Below, one piece after another: positions 10,472-17,379 of a stretch of 57,994 nucleotides of DNA (position 1 is its first letter; each line of letters begins with the position of its first letter). This DNA is from a virus. Position numbers and translations under genes: made by a program. Location: positions 1-57,994 of the IMG/VR virus record IMGVR_UViG_3300044971_003295. One strand, 5' to 3'. The notes beneath the pieces are model-generated. The model saw only the letters and a program-made list of their open reading frames with translations. It searched no databases and was not told where the DNA came from.

Positions 10472-10803
10472 GGGGATGACAGGTTTCGACTGGCATCTGA
10501 AGTTTGGTGAAGCAAGCCGAGATGGCGGAGTCTCGTAAAACCGCTAAAAGAAATAAATGCTGAATCACGTTCTGCATTCGCTCTAGCTGCTTAGTAGCAG
10601 TTAGAACCCCTAGAAAAGCACTAATCCTAAGTGGGCAGCTAGGCTTTAAATAAATAGGATAACCCGCACCACGTCCATGCTGGAGACGTAAAACTGTAGC
10701 ACCAGGAGATGTGGCAGTGCAGTCTCCGAAATATTCACTGCCTAAGCTTGTAGAAGAACAAATCGAATATGTTAGGACGCGGGTTCAATTCCCGCCATCT
10801 CCA
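10472..10803 (+). ncRNA. ssrA: transfer-messenger RNA (tmRNA)
   Basis: The ends pair as a tRNA-like acceptor (GGGGATG 10472-10478 with CATCTCC 10796-10802, discriminator A). The 3' part has a T arm (GCGGG TTCAATT CCCGC), and GACAGGTTTCGACTGG marks the 5' domain. The tag frame after CGTAAAA reads PLKEINAESRSAFALAA and then TAG TAG; the AFALAA end matches actinobacterial tags. tmRNA rescues stalled ribosomes and tags products for proteolysis. The 3' end is not followed by CCA. A TATAGA box lies 3 nt upstream of position 10472. Confidence 0.93.
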
Positions 10804-10804
10804 C

Positions 10805-10834
10805 TTGACAACCGTAAGAAAAGAATGTTAATGT
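10805..10834 (+). promoter_or_regulatory. promoter directly after tmRNA
   Basis: TTGACA (10805-10810), an 18-nt spacer and TAATGT (10829-10834) start two bases after the tmRNA 3' end. They would drive the non-coding stretch that follows. Confidence 0.5.
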
Positions 10835-10840
10835 ATAAGT

Positions 10841-11026
10841 AACTGCTAGATTCAGCTGAGGAATCGCCCATAGCAACCTGAGTAGTATCCGAACCAATAG
10901 TACCCCGCAAGGCGTTGAGTAGTAAGAGAACCAATATGGAATGCATCGGAATCTGAGGTCGCGCTCGGATAGTACGTTTATTAGATGGATATCAGCGAAT
11001 CCCCCTGTGGAAACACAGGGGGTTTT
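10841..11026 (+). ncRNA. candidate small structured RNA with own promoter and terminator
   Basis: No convincing reading frame is present. Supported pairings are GATTC...GAATC near 10850-10866 and the long-range TATCCGA (10886-10892) with TCGGATA (10965-10971). The block ends in a strong terminator. A tRNA fold does not fit. The function is unknown; a phage sRNA is the simplest reading. Confidence 0.45.
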
Positions 11027-11030
11027 GCTT
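10999..11030 (+). terminator. intrinsic terminator
   Basis: CCCCCTGTG and CACAGGGGG pair around GAAA, followed by TTTTGCTTT. Confidence 0.9.
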
Positions 11031-11049
11031 TATGGTATGGTAGGTGACT

Positions 11050-11388
11050 ATGGCTAGAAAAAAGCAATCTGTTCCTAGCGGTCCAAGGCCGAACGACAAC
11101 TGGGTGATTGAGACAGAGATTCAGATCAACGGTCGCAATGTCGTGCCTGGAACTGAACTGAAGATAGAAGGAGAGCGTGGACGCTTCCTTTTCATGAGAT
11201 ACGTAGTCAACGGGGAAATCTCTTGGATAGACGTGCATGGCGGGTCAAAAGGCTATGAGCACACAAGAAGCTTTAGACTTGACAGGGTAAAGCGTGTACA
11301 CTATAAAAATCAAAGTACAACGAATCTTGCCAAAGAATACAAGGAAAAACTTAAGGCTAAACGGGATGAAAGTCCGGACGCCGTATAA
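11050..11388 (+). CDS. hypothetical protein
   Basis: A 112-residue protein, basic at both ends (MARKKQSVPSGPRPNDNW at the start, KEYKEKLKAKRDE at the end) with a beta-rich middle (IQINGRNVVPGTELKIEGER). The GTELKIEG...RFLFMRYVVNGEISWIDV pattern suggests a small SH3-like beta barrel. ATG 11050 has only a weak AGGTG site. It leads the run into the dNMP kinase. Confidence 0.7.
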   Translation: MARKKQSVPSGPRPNDNWVIETEIQINGRNVVPGTELKIEGERGRFLFMRYVVNGEISWIDVHGGSKGYEHTRSFRLDRVKRVHYKNQSTTNLAKEYKEKLKAKRDESPDAV

Positions 11389-11423
11389 ACTTGGGGTTAA
11401 GGTTATACAAGAAAAGAGATGAA

Positions 11424-11966
11424 ATGATTATTGGATTGTCAGGTTGGGCGCGTTCGGGTAAAGATACTGTTGCCAATCACCTTGTGGATAACTTTGGCTT
11501 TGTCAAGGTGTCCTTTGCAGAGCCTATGCGCGAGGCTTTAGTCCGCCTAAATCCTACGATTTCAATAAACGGGCTTCGCACGGAGCTTGCTTCTGCCGTT
11601 CGACTAATAGGCTGGGAGGACCTTAAATCCCAGAGCCCCGAAGTTCGTGGCCTCATGCAACGTTTCGGGACTGAAATTGGTCGAGAGATGTTTGGACAGG
11701 ACTTCTGGGTAAACCTAGCCCTGTCACGCGTGGAGCCTGGAGCGAACGTAGTTATCCCCGACTGTCGCTACCCTAACGAAGCCGACGCCATTAAGGCAAC
11801 CGGCGGTGTCGTGTGGAGAGTAGAACGTAACGGAGTTGGTCCAGCCAATGACCACGATTCAGAAAGAGCTCTAGACTCTTACAAGTTTGACCAGCGCCTA
11901 GCCAACTACGAAACTTTCGACGTCCTTAATGGATTAGTAGATGACTTGGTGGCTAGTGTCCTATAG
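11424..11966 (+). CDS. deoxynucleoside monophosphate kinase
   Basis: A 180-residue P-loop kinase. The Walker A motif GWARSGKDT is at residues 7-15. FGTEIGREMFGQDFWV and VIPDCRYPNEADAIK follow the phage dNMP kinase pattern, with an Asp-Arg substrate region. It phosphorylates dNMPs to feed DNA synthesis, together with the class II RNR and ThyX. Start ATG 11424 places the P-loop near the N-terminus as in the family; the upstream TTG start lacks a ribosome site. Confidence 0.85.
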   Translation: MIIGLSGWARSGKDTVANHLVDNFGFVKVSFAEPMREALVRLNPTISINGLRTELASAVRLIGWEDLKSQSPEVRGLMQRFGTEIGREMFGQDFWVNLALSRVEPGANVVIPDCRYPNEADAIKATGGVVWRVERNGVGPANDHDSERALDSYKFDQRLANYETFDVLNGLVDDLVASVL

Positions 11967-12303
11967 CAGTCTGTGGAAGGTTATCTACTTAGATGAGGAC
12001 AGGCAGTCTGAGTTTGTGTGGTACTGCAAGGCAGATAAGAAGAATAAGGCCATGAGCCTGTTTGTGCTTGAGCATGGTACTGAAAACTTTATCTGCGACG
12101 TCTTTATTGCTGATGAAGACGAGGTAGAGGCTTATGAGCAGGGATTCAATGCTGGTGGGGACTGGGAATACCAAAAGGCCTATGAGTCTGGTAAGGCTGT
12201 TCTTATTAAAAGAATGCTTGATACTCTGGACGGGACCAAGGTACCATGGAAACGTAAAGTAATTAAACGACTAATAGAGAAAGTGTGCTACGAAGGTGAC
12301 TGA
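11941..12303 (+). CDS. hypothetical protein, paralogue of 18830-19282
   Basis: A 120-residue acidic protein. SLWKVIYLDEDRQ aligns with KLWRVEVEYIDEDV of the gene at 18830, and both have a later AYxxGFxxGxDxxxxYxxAxE pattern (here AYEQGFNAGGDWEYQKAYE). The start overlaps the dNMP kinase end by 26 nt; GTG 11956 is an alternative. Function unknown. Confidence 0.65.
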   Translation: MTWWLVSYSSLWKVIYLDEDRQSEFVWYCKADKKNKAMSLFVLEHGTENFICDVFIADEDEVEAYEQGFNAGGDWEYQKAYESGKAVLIKRMLDTLDGTKVPWKRKVIKRLIEKVCYEGD

Positions 12304-12514
12304 AAAAGAAGAATACACAACGATTGACATCGAGCCTAAGGACGAGGACCAGAAGCTGGCAATGCTTATCCTGATGAACGAAGGCGCTCTGCGCGAGCGT
12401 GAGCGTGTCATTGAAATCCTTAAGGAAGAACTAAAGGAGTCCCTGGACCCGATTGAAGGTACTAAGGGCGGATGGCGAGAGCATCTTATTGCTCGTATCA
12501 AAGGAGAGAAGTAG
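12296..12514 (+). CDS. small hypothetical protein
   Basis: A 72-residue, charged, mostly helical protein (EDQKLAMLILMNEGALRERERVIEILKEELK). It overlaps both neighbours. Its last codons (ATCAAAGGAGAGAAG, reading IKGEK) double as the ribosome site of the next gene, a device repeated at 18357-18664. Confidence 0.65.
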   Translation: MTEKEEYTTIDIEPKDEDQKLAMLILMNEGALRERERVIEILKEELKESLDPIEGTKGGWREHLIARIKGEK

Positions 12515-12708
12515 TGACTGATACCCCCATACATGACAACCTTTCGTCAGACTTTAACGCTTCTAGGTCATGGTGGAAGCACCAAGGCGCATTGGAGGAG
12601 CTCAAGTTAACGTTGACGTTCCTAAGGAAGATTAAGAAGCCAACTAAGCAGACTGAAGAGATTATTCAGATTTTGCAGAAAAGACTAGATGAATTTGGAA
12701 GAAAGTAA
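12514..12708 (+). CDS. small hypothetical protein
   Basis: A 64-residue protein from GTG 12514 (the G of the upstream TAG is shared). Helical, with SRSWWKHQGALEELKLTLTFLRKIKKPTKQTEEIIQ. Start chosen for the AAAGGAGAG site 10 nt upstream. Function unknown. Confidence 0.65.
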   Translation: MTDTPIHDNLSSDFNASRSWWKHQGALEELKLTLTFLRKIKKPTKQTEEIIQILQKRLDEFGRK

Positions 12709-13378
12709 CGACCCTGGGTTAGCCCTGCTCTATGCCCGTGTGTCGACGCAATTACAGGTCAATGACGGAGTTTCGTTAGATGTGCAGGAGAGGCAGCTCA
12801 TAAACGCGGCTGAGTTTCATGGCTTCACTAAGTGGGAGTTAGTTCGTGAGGAAGGCCGTTCTGGTAAGAACATTACCGGCCGACCTGCGCTCGTCGACGC
12901 CCTTAAGAGGTTAGAGTCTGGAGACGCTCAGGCGTTACTGGTAACTCGTATTGACCGCTTGGCTCGTAGTACAACGGACTTCTTGGACATCGTAGACAGG
13001 GCCAACGCTAAGGGCTGGCGATTAATCATGCTAGACCTAAACCTGGATACTTCTTCGTACCAGGGGCGCTTCGTGGTGACCATTATGTCTGCGCTGGCTG
13101 AGATGGAGCGTGGCATTATTGCTGCGCGTCAGAAAGATGTGCACAAAGACCGCCGCGCTCGCGGAATTGTTTGGGGAGTGGACATGGGGCCAAAAAACAA
13201 AACTCCCGACGTCCTTAAGGATAGAATCCTTGCCGAGCGATTCAAGGGATTGTCGTACCGAGAGATTGCCAACGGACTAAATGCTGATGGGATACTTTCG
13301 CAAAACGGTGGGAAGTGGTATCCTACGACCGTAAAGAATATCGTAGACGCCATTATTGGAGGAGAAGAGAGTGCCTAG
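12689..13378 (+). CDS. serine recombinase (resolvase/invertase type)
   Basis: A 229-residue protein with the catalytic domain start LLYARVSTQ (nucleophile Ser near residue 18), SLDVQERQL, the RxGxSGKNITGRP region, the VTRIDRLARSTTDF helix and a C-terminal HTH (FKGLSYREIANGLNADGI). It is far shorter than large serine integrases, so resolution or inversion of phage DNA is more likely than integration. No paired att or inversion sites were found. It overlaps both neighbours. Confidence 0.85.
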   Translation: MNLEESNDPGLALLYARVSTQLQVNDGVSLDVQERQLINAAEFHGFTKWELVREEGRSGKNITGRPALVDALKRLESGDAQALLVTRIDRLARSTTDFLDIVDRANAKGWRLIMLDLNLDTSSYQGRFVVTIMSALAEMERGIIAARQKDVHKDRRARGIVWGVDMGPKNKTPDVLKDRILAERFKGLSYREIANGLNADGILSQNGGKWYPTTVKNIVDAIIGGEESA

Positions 13379-13856
13379 TTTAGGTGGAGAAACATCAGTA
13401 TCTGCAACGGATGTGTGGTTAACACCACCTGCAATCATTAAGGCTTTGGGGCAGTTTGACTTAGACCCTTGTGCATCCCTGGACCGCCCGTGGGACACCG
13501 CTGGGCATCACTACACCATTGAAGACGATGGTTTGAAGCAGGAGTGGTTTGGTCGTGTGTGGTGCAATCCTCCGTATGGAAAAGCTATGGCTCCTTTCCT
13601 TGAGAAGATGGTTGCTCATGGTAACGGAGTAGTTCTAATCTTTGCTCGCACTGAGACAAAAGCTTTCTTTGATTATGTGTGGGACAAGGCAGACGCCATT
13701 CTATTTATGAAGGGCCGTGTGAAGTTTCACCTACCGGATGGATCGCAGGGTGGCACAGCTGGGGCTCCTAGCGTTCTAATTGCTTATGGCGCAGAGAACG
13801 TAAAGGCACTGGAGACCTGTGGAATTCCTGGAAAAATAGTTTATTTAAATACTTGA
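13371..13856 (+). CDS. phage DNA N6-adenine methyltransferase (Dam-like)
   Basis: A 161-residue protein from GTG 13371 after GGAGGAGAAG. TDVWLTPPAIIKALGQFDLDPCAS at residues ~12-35 and the catalytic WCNPPYG (DPPY-type motif IV) near residue 64 match the phage Dam family. It probably protects phage DNA from host restriction or marks it. It is the first of two methyltransferases in 2 kb. Confidence 0.85.
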   Translation: MPSLGGETSVSATDVWLTPPAIIKALGQFDLDPCASLDRPWDTAGHHYTIEDDGLKQEWFGRVWCNPPYGKAMAPFLEKMVAHGNGVVLIFARTETKAFFDYVWDKADAILFMKGRVKFHLPDGSQGGTAGAPSVLIAYGAENVKALETCGIPGKIVYLNT

Positions 13857-13888
13857 CACGTTGTCGTCGACGTTCCTATAATCTGAAT
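13853..13888 (+). promoter_or_regulatory. consensus leaderless promoter
   Basis: TTGACA (13853-13858), an 18-nt spacer and TATAAT (13877-13882), then six bases to ATG 13889. Both boxes match consensus exactly. The spacer contains TCGACG repeats. No ribosome site fits, so the mRNA should be leaderless. Confidence 0.8.
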
Positions 13889-14371
13889 ATGCAAACATTT
13901 CTCCCATATGACGACTTCTACAAAGTCGCAGAAGTACTAGACAACAAGCGCCTCAACAAGCAGATTCTTGAGTGCTACCAAATCCTAAACGTTCTATCCA
14001 ATGACGACCCTCGCGCTGGCTGGCGCAATCATCCTGCTGTCAAGATGTGGCGCGGGTTCGAGATGGGCCTATATCAATACACCTTCGTGATGATTGAAGA
14101 AGCTAACAAGCGTGGCATCAAGACAGACAAGAACGTAGCTAACCTTGAGGCCCTGCACGCACGTGCTTACAAGGACTGGGGCTATGGCATCCCTACCTGG
14201 TTCGATAACGTCGACGTCCTTAATAAAGTAACAACGACACACAAAGCCAACCTCTACAATAAGGACCCGGAATACTATGTAGACTTTGGTAGTGCAGTAA
14301 TGGATGCCAACAATGCTCCGTGCTGTGAAAAATGCAGTTACTATTGGGTGACTCACGTTAAGGACAGTTGA
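13889..14371 (+). CDS. pyrimidine dimer DNA glycosylase (Pyr_excise family)
   Basis: A 160-residue protein starting MQTFLPYDDFYKVAEVLDNK, then RLNKQILECYQIL, the hallmark of the family (T4 DenV relatives; the N-terminal amine after Met removal is the nucleophile in DenV). It would cut UV-damaged DNA. Start fixed by the promoter -10 six bases upstream. The stop overlaps the next ATG. Confidence 0.85.
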   Translation: MQTFLPYDDFYKVAEVLDNKRLNKQILECYQILNVLSNDDPRAGWRNHPAVKMWRGFEMGLYQYTFVMIEEANKRGIKTDKNVANLEALHARAYKDWGYGIPTWFDNVDVLNKVTTTHKANLYNKDPEYYVDFGSAVMDANNAPCCEKCSYYWVTHVKDS

Positions 14372-14547
14372 TGCCAAGATATGAATACAAGTGCGCCAAG
14401 TGCGAGGACACAATCATCGTGTCCCGTAGTATTCATGACGACGACCCTGGCTACACTTGCGAGAAGTGCAATGAGCCTATGCAACAGGTGATGGGCAATA
14501 TCTCCCTATCTTTTAAGGGCACCGGCTGGTCTGGTAAGAGTAATTGA
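14371..14547 (+). CDS. FmdB-type zinc ribbon protein
   Basis: A 58-residue protein: MPRYEYKCAKCEDTIIVSRS, then CEKCNEPMQQVMG. Two CxxC knuckles form a zinc ribbon of the FmdB/putative regulatory family. Coupled to both neighbours by overlaps. Confidence 0.8.
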   Translation: MPRYEYKCAKCEDTIIVSRSIHDDDPGYTCEKCNEPMQQVMGNISLSFKGTGWSGKSN

Positions 14548-14699
14548 AAAACTGGCTTAAGGGTGCTTGGTGCTTTCTTCGGAGGCACAAACTTACAGTT
14601 GGAGCTGCGTGTCCTGTGACAGGAATTAGGGTATTGACGTGCGAACGCTGTAAGATAGACAACATGCCTACACACAGCAGAGGAATGAGTTTTGACTAA
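14544..14699 (+). CDS. small Cys-containing protein
   Basis: A 51-residue protein from TTG 14544 with GGTAAGAG upstream: MKNWLKGAWCFLRRHKLTVG, then CPVTGIRVLTCERCKID. Two Cys pairs could bind zinc. Short and with a rare start, so moderate confidence; tight overlaps on both sides support it. Confidence 0.5.
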   Translation: MKNWLKGAWCFLRRHKLTVGAACPVTGIRVLTCERCKIDNMPTHSRGMSFD

Positions 14700-14806
14700 T
14701 GGCTAAAGCTGGATACCCGTGCCGAAGGCATCGAATTAGGTTTACTGGCAGTGTCTGCCCGAAGTGCTACAACGAGCGTAGAAAAGCTGAAAGAACCATT
14801 AAATGA
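14699..14806 (+). CDS. very small zinc-type protein
   Basis: A 35-residue protein (MAKAGYPCRRHRIRFTGSVC, then PKCYNERRKAERTIK) with one CxxxH and one CxxC that could form a zinc knuckle. Start and stop each overlap a neighbour by a few bases. Confidence 0.5.
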   Translation: MAKAGYPCRRHRIRFTGSVCPKCYNERRKAERTIK

Positions 14807-15399
14807 AAATACTAAACTTGTACGCCGGAATCGGAGGCAACAGAAGATTCTGGGGTGACGAGCATAAAGTCACTGCTGTAGAGTATGACCCACAGATTGC
14901 CGCGGTCTACGCTGACTTGTACCCGAAAGATACTGTGGTAGTTGGTGACGCACACCAGTACTTACTGGAGCACCATGACGAGTTCGACTTCATCTGGTCT
15001 TCTCCTCCTTGCCAGAGCCACTCTTCTTTCAGATTCAACATCGGCGTAAGGTTCAGAGGCACTGAGCCGAAGTATCCGGACATGAGTTTGTATGAGGAGA
15101 TTATCTTCTTGAAGTATCACTCGAATGCGCTGTGGGTTGTTGAGAACGTTGTTCCTTACTATCCTGCAATGGCAGACCCGCAGAAGATTAACAGGCACCT
15201 TTATTGGGCTAACTTTGAGATTGGTGAGTTGCCTAAGATTGTCGAGAACCTCAGAGACATACAAATCCCTGGACTTCAAAAGCTTCACGGGGTAGATTTA
15301 AGCAAGTACAAACTGACAAACAAAAGACAGATTCTAAGAAACTGTGTCCACGGAGAAACCGGGCTGGCTATTCTGGAATCTGCAATCAAGAGCAAATAA
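14803..15399 (+). CDS. DNA cytosine-5 methyltransferase, short form
   Basis: A 198-residue protein with motif I LNLYAGIGGNRRFWG, motif IV SSPPCQSHS (catalytic Cys) and motif VI VVENV. The usual long target-recognition domain and motifs IX-X are largely absent, so it is shorter than typical C5 enzymes. It may be a minimal phage version or need a partner. With the Dam-like gene at 13371 it suggests double marking of phage DNA. Confidence 0.75.
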   Translation: MKILNLYAGIGGNRRFWGDEHKVTAVEYDPQIAAVYADLYPKDTVVVGDAHQYLLEHHDEFDFIWSSPPCQSHSSFRFNIGVRFRGTEPKYPDMSLYEEIIFLKYHSNALWVVENVVPYYPAMADPQKINRHLYWANFEIGELPKIVENLRDIQIPGLQKLHGVDLSKYKLTNKRQILRNCVHGETGLAILESAIKSK

Positions 15400-15412
15400 G
15401 GAGTTGGCCATA

Positions 15413-15550
15413 GTGTCAGAAGGATTCGAGCGTATACCGTTTTTGAAGGCATATAAGATGCTTAGGGCAATTGGCATAAAGCCTTTAAAGGCCGTCTATT
15501 GGGCTGCTTGGGGGCTTAAGCAGTACGTAATTAAGTCAAATAAGAAATAA
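15413..15550 (+). CDS. small basic protein
   Basis: A 45-residue protein from GTG 15413 with AAGGAG ten bases upstream: MSEGFERIPFLKAYKMLRAI, later LKAVYWAAWGLKQYVIKSNKK. Amphipathic and basic; possible membrane association. Function unknown. Confidence 0.5.
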   Translation: MSEGFERIPFLKAYKMLRAIGIKPLKAVYWAAWGLKQYVIKSNKK

Positions 15551-15585
15551 GCCCAGCGTGGTATCCTGATTAGACGGAGGTCATT

Positions 15586-15951
15586 ATGGGTATGCCTAAG
15601 CAGGTCAAGATAGGGCCTCAGGTATTCACTGTCGTCGAGCGTTCTAAAGCTGACGATGGAATGCTTAATGATGGCTGTTTTGGCTACACCATGGACATGT
15701 CTAATCTCATTGTCGTCGACGTCGATATTCACGTCACTAAAAAGCAAGTAACTCTCTTGCACGAAATCATGCACGCTTGTAGGATGGTATTCGAAGGTCC
15801 AAGCAAGCCTAGCAAGTCTGACGATGCAGATACTTGGGAACATCATTTTATTGGGGTGTGGGAATCTTCTTTGCTACTTGTGCTTCGAGAGAATCCAGAT
15901 ATAGTAAAGTGGTTGCTATCAGATGGTGGGACAGTTCCACCAAAGAAATAA
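15586..15951 (+). CDS. putative metallopeptidase-like protein
   Basis: A 121-residue protein with LLHEIMHACRMVF near residue 62: an HExxH zinc motif as in ImmA/IrrE-type and small phage metalloproteases. A GGAGG site precedes ATG 15586, and a TGGTATCCT extended -10 lies just upstream. Substrate unknown. Confidence 0.6.
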   Translation: MGMPKQVKIGPQVFTVVERSKADDGMLNDGCFGYTMDMSNLIVVDVDIHVTKKQVTLLHEIMHACRMVFEGPSKPSKSDDADTWEHHFIGVWESSLLLVLRENPDIVKWLLSDGGTVPPKK

Positions 15952-15969
15952 AGATTACATGGAGATAGA

Positions 15970-16641
15970 ATGACGACAGACAAACCTCACTACGATGTGC
16001 TTATCGCGACGCCTGGAAAGATGTTGCACGCTGAATACACTTCCAGTCTTGTAGATACAATTCGCTGGTTGGAGTCTGAGGGTAAGACATACAAGTTTCT
16101 AAACAAGCAGGGCTCCTTAATCTCTAGCACTCGCGAATCGACTGCGCTTGACTCGTACACTCCAAACTGGGAGACGCGTGAAGTTGGTGGCGGTGCCTAC
16201 ACCTACGGCAAAATCTTTTGGATTGACTCAGACGTTCAGTGGGACGTAGAAGCATTCAAGAAGATTTATGAATCAGACCTAGACATTGTTGGTGGTCTTT
16301 ATCAGACTGCCCCAGACGGTCGAGTTGCTCTAGCGTTCTTTGACGGACTTGGTCAGCCAACGGTTGTTCGTGAGCAAGACTTCATGATGATGGATGGCGA
16401 CATCCACGAAGCGTACGGAATCGGTTTTGGTTTCGTTGCTATGAAGTCTGGTGTCTTTGAGAAGTGTGATCGACCTTGGTTCTTGATGGAGCGTATCAAT
16501 TGGGCGCACCTGGACTTTCCATTGAACATCGGTGAAGATTATTCGTTCTGTGTGAACGCTCGTAGGAACGGGTTCAAAACTTATGTGGACTCAACCGTAA
16601 AGGTTATGCACCACAAGGAAACTGTCTATTTCATTAGGTAG
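15970..16641 (+). CDS. glycosyltransferase-like protein (GT-A fold)
   Basis: A 223-residue protein. IFWIDSDVQWDVEAFKKI near residue 77 gives a DxD-like motif after a hydrophobic strand. GIGFGFVAMKSGVFEKCDRPWF and GEDYSFCVNARRNGFKTYVD are typical GT-A acceptor-side features. It could glycosylate DNA, virion protein or host surface. It is followed by a tRNA gene. Confidence 0.7.
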   Translation: MTTDKPHYDVLIATPGKMLHAEYTSSLVDTIRWLESEGKTYKFLNKQGSLISSTRESTALDSYTPNWETREVGGGAYTYGKIFWIDSDVQWDVEAFKKIYESDLDIVGGLYQTAPDGRVALAFFDGLGQPTVVREQDFMMMDGDIHEAYGIGFGFVAMKSGVFEKCDRPWFLMERINWAHLDFPLNIGEDYSFCVNARRNGFKTYVDSTVKVMHHKETVYFIR

Positions 16642-16647
16642 ACACAA

Positions 16648-16721
16648 CGGGAGTTAGCTCAGCCGGTTAGAGCCCCGAACTCATAATTCGGTCGTCGCGG
16701 GTTCAAGTCCCGCACTCCTGA
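16648..16721 (+). tRNA. tRNA with CAU anticodon (Met, or Ile after lysidine)
   Basis: Acceptor CGGGAGT/ACTCCTG (7 pairs, one G-T), D arm GCTC...GAGC, anticodon arm CCGAA CTCATAA TTCGG and T arm GCGGG TTCAAGT CCCGC. The variable region is short. No encoded CCA. It starts with C1, which pairs with G72, so it is not a standard initiator. Confidence 0.92.
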
Positions 16722-16722
16722 C

Positions 16723-16757
16723 TTGACAGAAATCATCGACGTCAGTAAGGTACTTAT
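16723..16757 (+). promoter_or_regulatory. leaderless promoter abutting the tRNA
   Basis: TTGACA (16723-16728), 17 nt, TAAGGT (16746-16751), six bases, ATG 16758. The tRNA 3' end and the -35 share ACTTGACA, exactly as at the tmRNA 3' end. Confidence 0.65.
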
Positions 16758-16940
16758 ATGACAAATGCAGAGCTTGAGAAACTTCTAAAGGAAGCTAGGT
16801 TCATCAGACAGCAAGAACGTAAACGTCTGTATGAAAAAGCTAAGCGTGCTCGAAAAGCCTCCGGTACTCCAATGGCAGAGAGAGCCGACTTAAAATCGGT
16901 ACAGTGCGAGTTCGAGTCTCGCGCGGAGGACAATGGGTAG
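16758..16940 (+). CDS. small basic helical protein overlapping a tRNA gene
   Basis: A 60-residue protein (MTNAELEKLLKEARFIRQQE, then RKRLYEKAKRARKAS). The first ~35 codons look coding. The last ~25 codons coincide with the tRNA-like sequence 16858-16930, so the C-terminus may simply be readthrough of RNA-gene DNA. The leaderless promoter supports the start. Confidence 0.55.
   Translation: MTNAELEKLLKEARFIRQQERKRLYEKAKRARKASGTPMAERADLKSVQCEFESRAEDNG
16858..16930 (+). tRNA. tRNA-Leu (UAA anticodon), unusual short variable arm
   Basis: Acceptor CCTCCGG pairs with GCGGAGG except the last pair (G-G). D arm CTC...GAG with GG in the loop; anticodon arm GCCGA CTTAAAA TCGGT gives anticodon TAA; variable region of five bases; T arm GCGAG TTCGAGT CTCGC. 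Leu tRNAs normally have a long variable arm, so this is atypical or decaying. It lies inside the 3' end of a reading frame. Confidence 0.65.
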
Positions 16941-17121
16941 GATACCAGACATGCCTAACTTAGAACGCTGCCCTAAATGCGCTAAGTTCGTAAACAGCAA
17001 GAACTTGGACGCCCTTGTTGAGCAGGATATTCAAGGGAACTTGGTAACTTATTGTAGTTACGTCTGCCTAAATTCGGACGTTGTGAGGCTACATAGTGAA
17101 GAGCCTGAAATAATCTATTAG
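16933..17121 (+). CDS. small zinc-type protein
   Basis: A 62-residue protein with CPKCAKFVNSKNLDALV and, later, YCSYVC, so four Cys may bind zinc. ATG 16933 follows GGAGGA inside the tRNA 3' end; ATG 16951 is possible. Function unknown. Confidence 0.6.
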   Translation: MGRIPDMPNLERCPKCAKFVNSKNLDALVEQDIQGNLVTYCSYVCLNSDVVRLHSEEPEIIY

Positions 17122-17181
17122 TCCTGTACTTCGGGGGCTTTCTGTGCTATTGTGTCATCATACGCAGAGAAGGTGATTTTA

Positions 17182-17379
17182 ATGGATGAAATTCTTGTAG
17201 GCAAAAAAGTGTCTATAGACTTTGGGCCGTCTTCGGCAATAATTCATGTCGAAATTGTGGAAGTAAATCCTGTATACTTAGTGGCTGTGGACGCGAATAA
17301 CAGACTTCGCTACATCCCGCTTACGGCAGTAAACATGATTACACTAAACAAAGGTCAACTAGGTAATGATTCAAATTGA
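17182..17379 (+). CDS. small hypothetical protein (beta-rich)
   Basis: A 65-residue protein from ATG 17182 (AGAAGGTG upstream), MDEILVGKKVSIDFGPSSAI. It has the look of a small SH3-like barrel. Overlaps the start of thyX by 14 nt. A TGCTATTGT extended -10 lies at 17145-17153. Confidence 0.6.
   Translation: MDEILVGKKVSIDFGPSSAIIHVEIVEVNPVYLVAVDANNRLRYIPLTAVNMITLNKGQLGNDSN

Noticed and set aside
10841-11000. Additional tRNA after tmRNA
   Set aside because: No acceptor stem, T arm or anticodon arm can be drawn.
12689-13378. Serine recombinase as a prophage integrase
   Set aside because: It is too short for a large serine integrase and no att site was found, so lysogeny is not supported.
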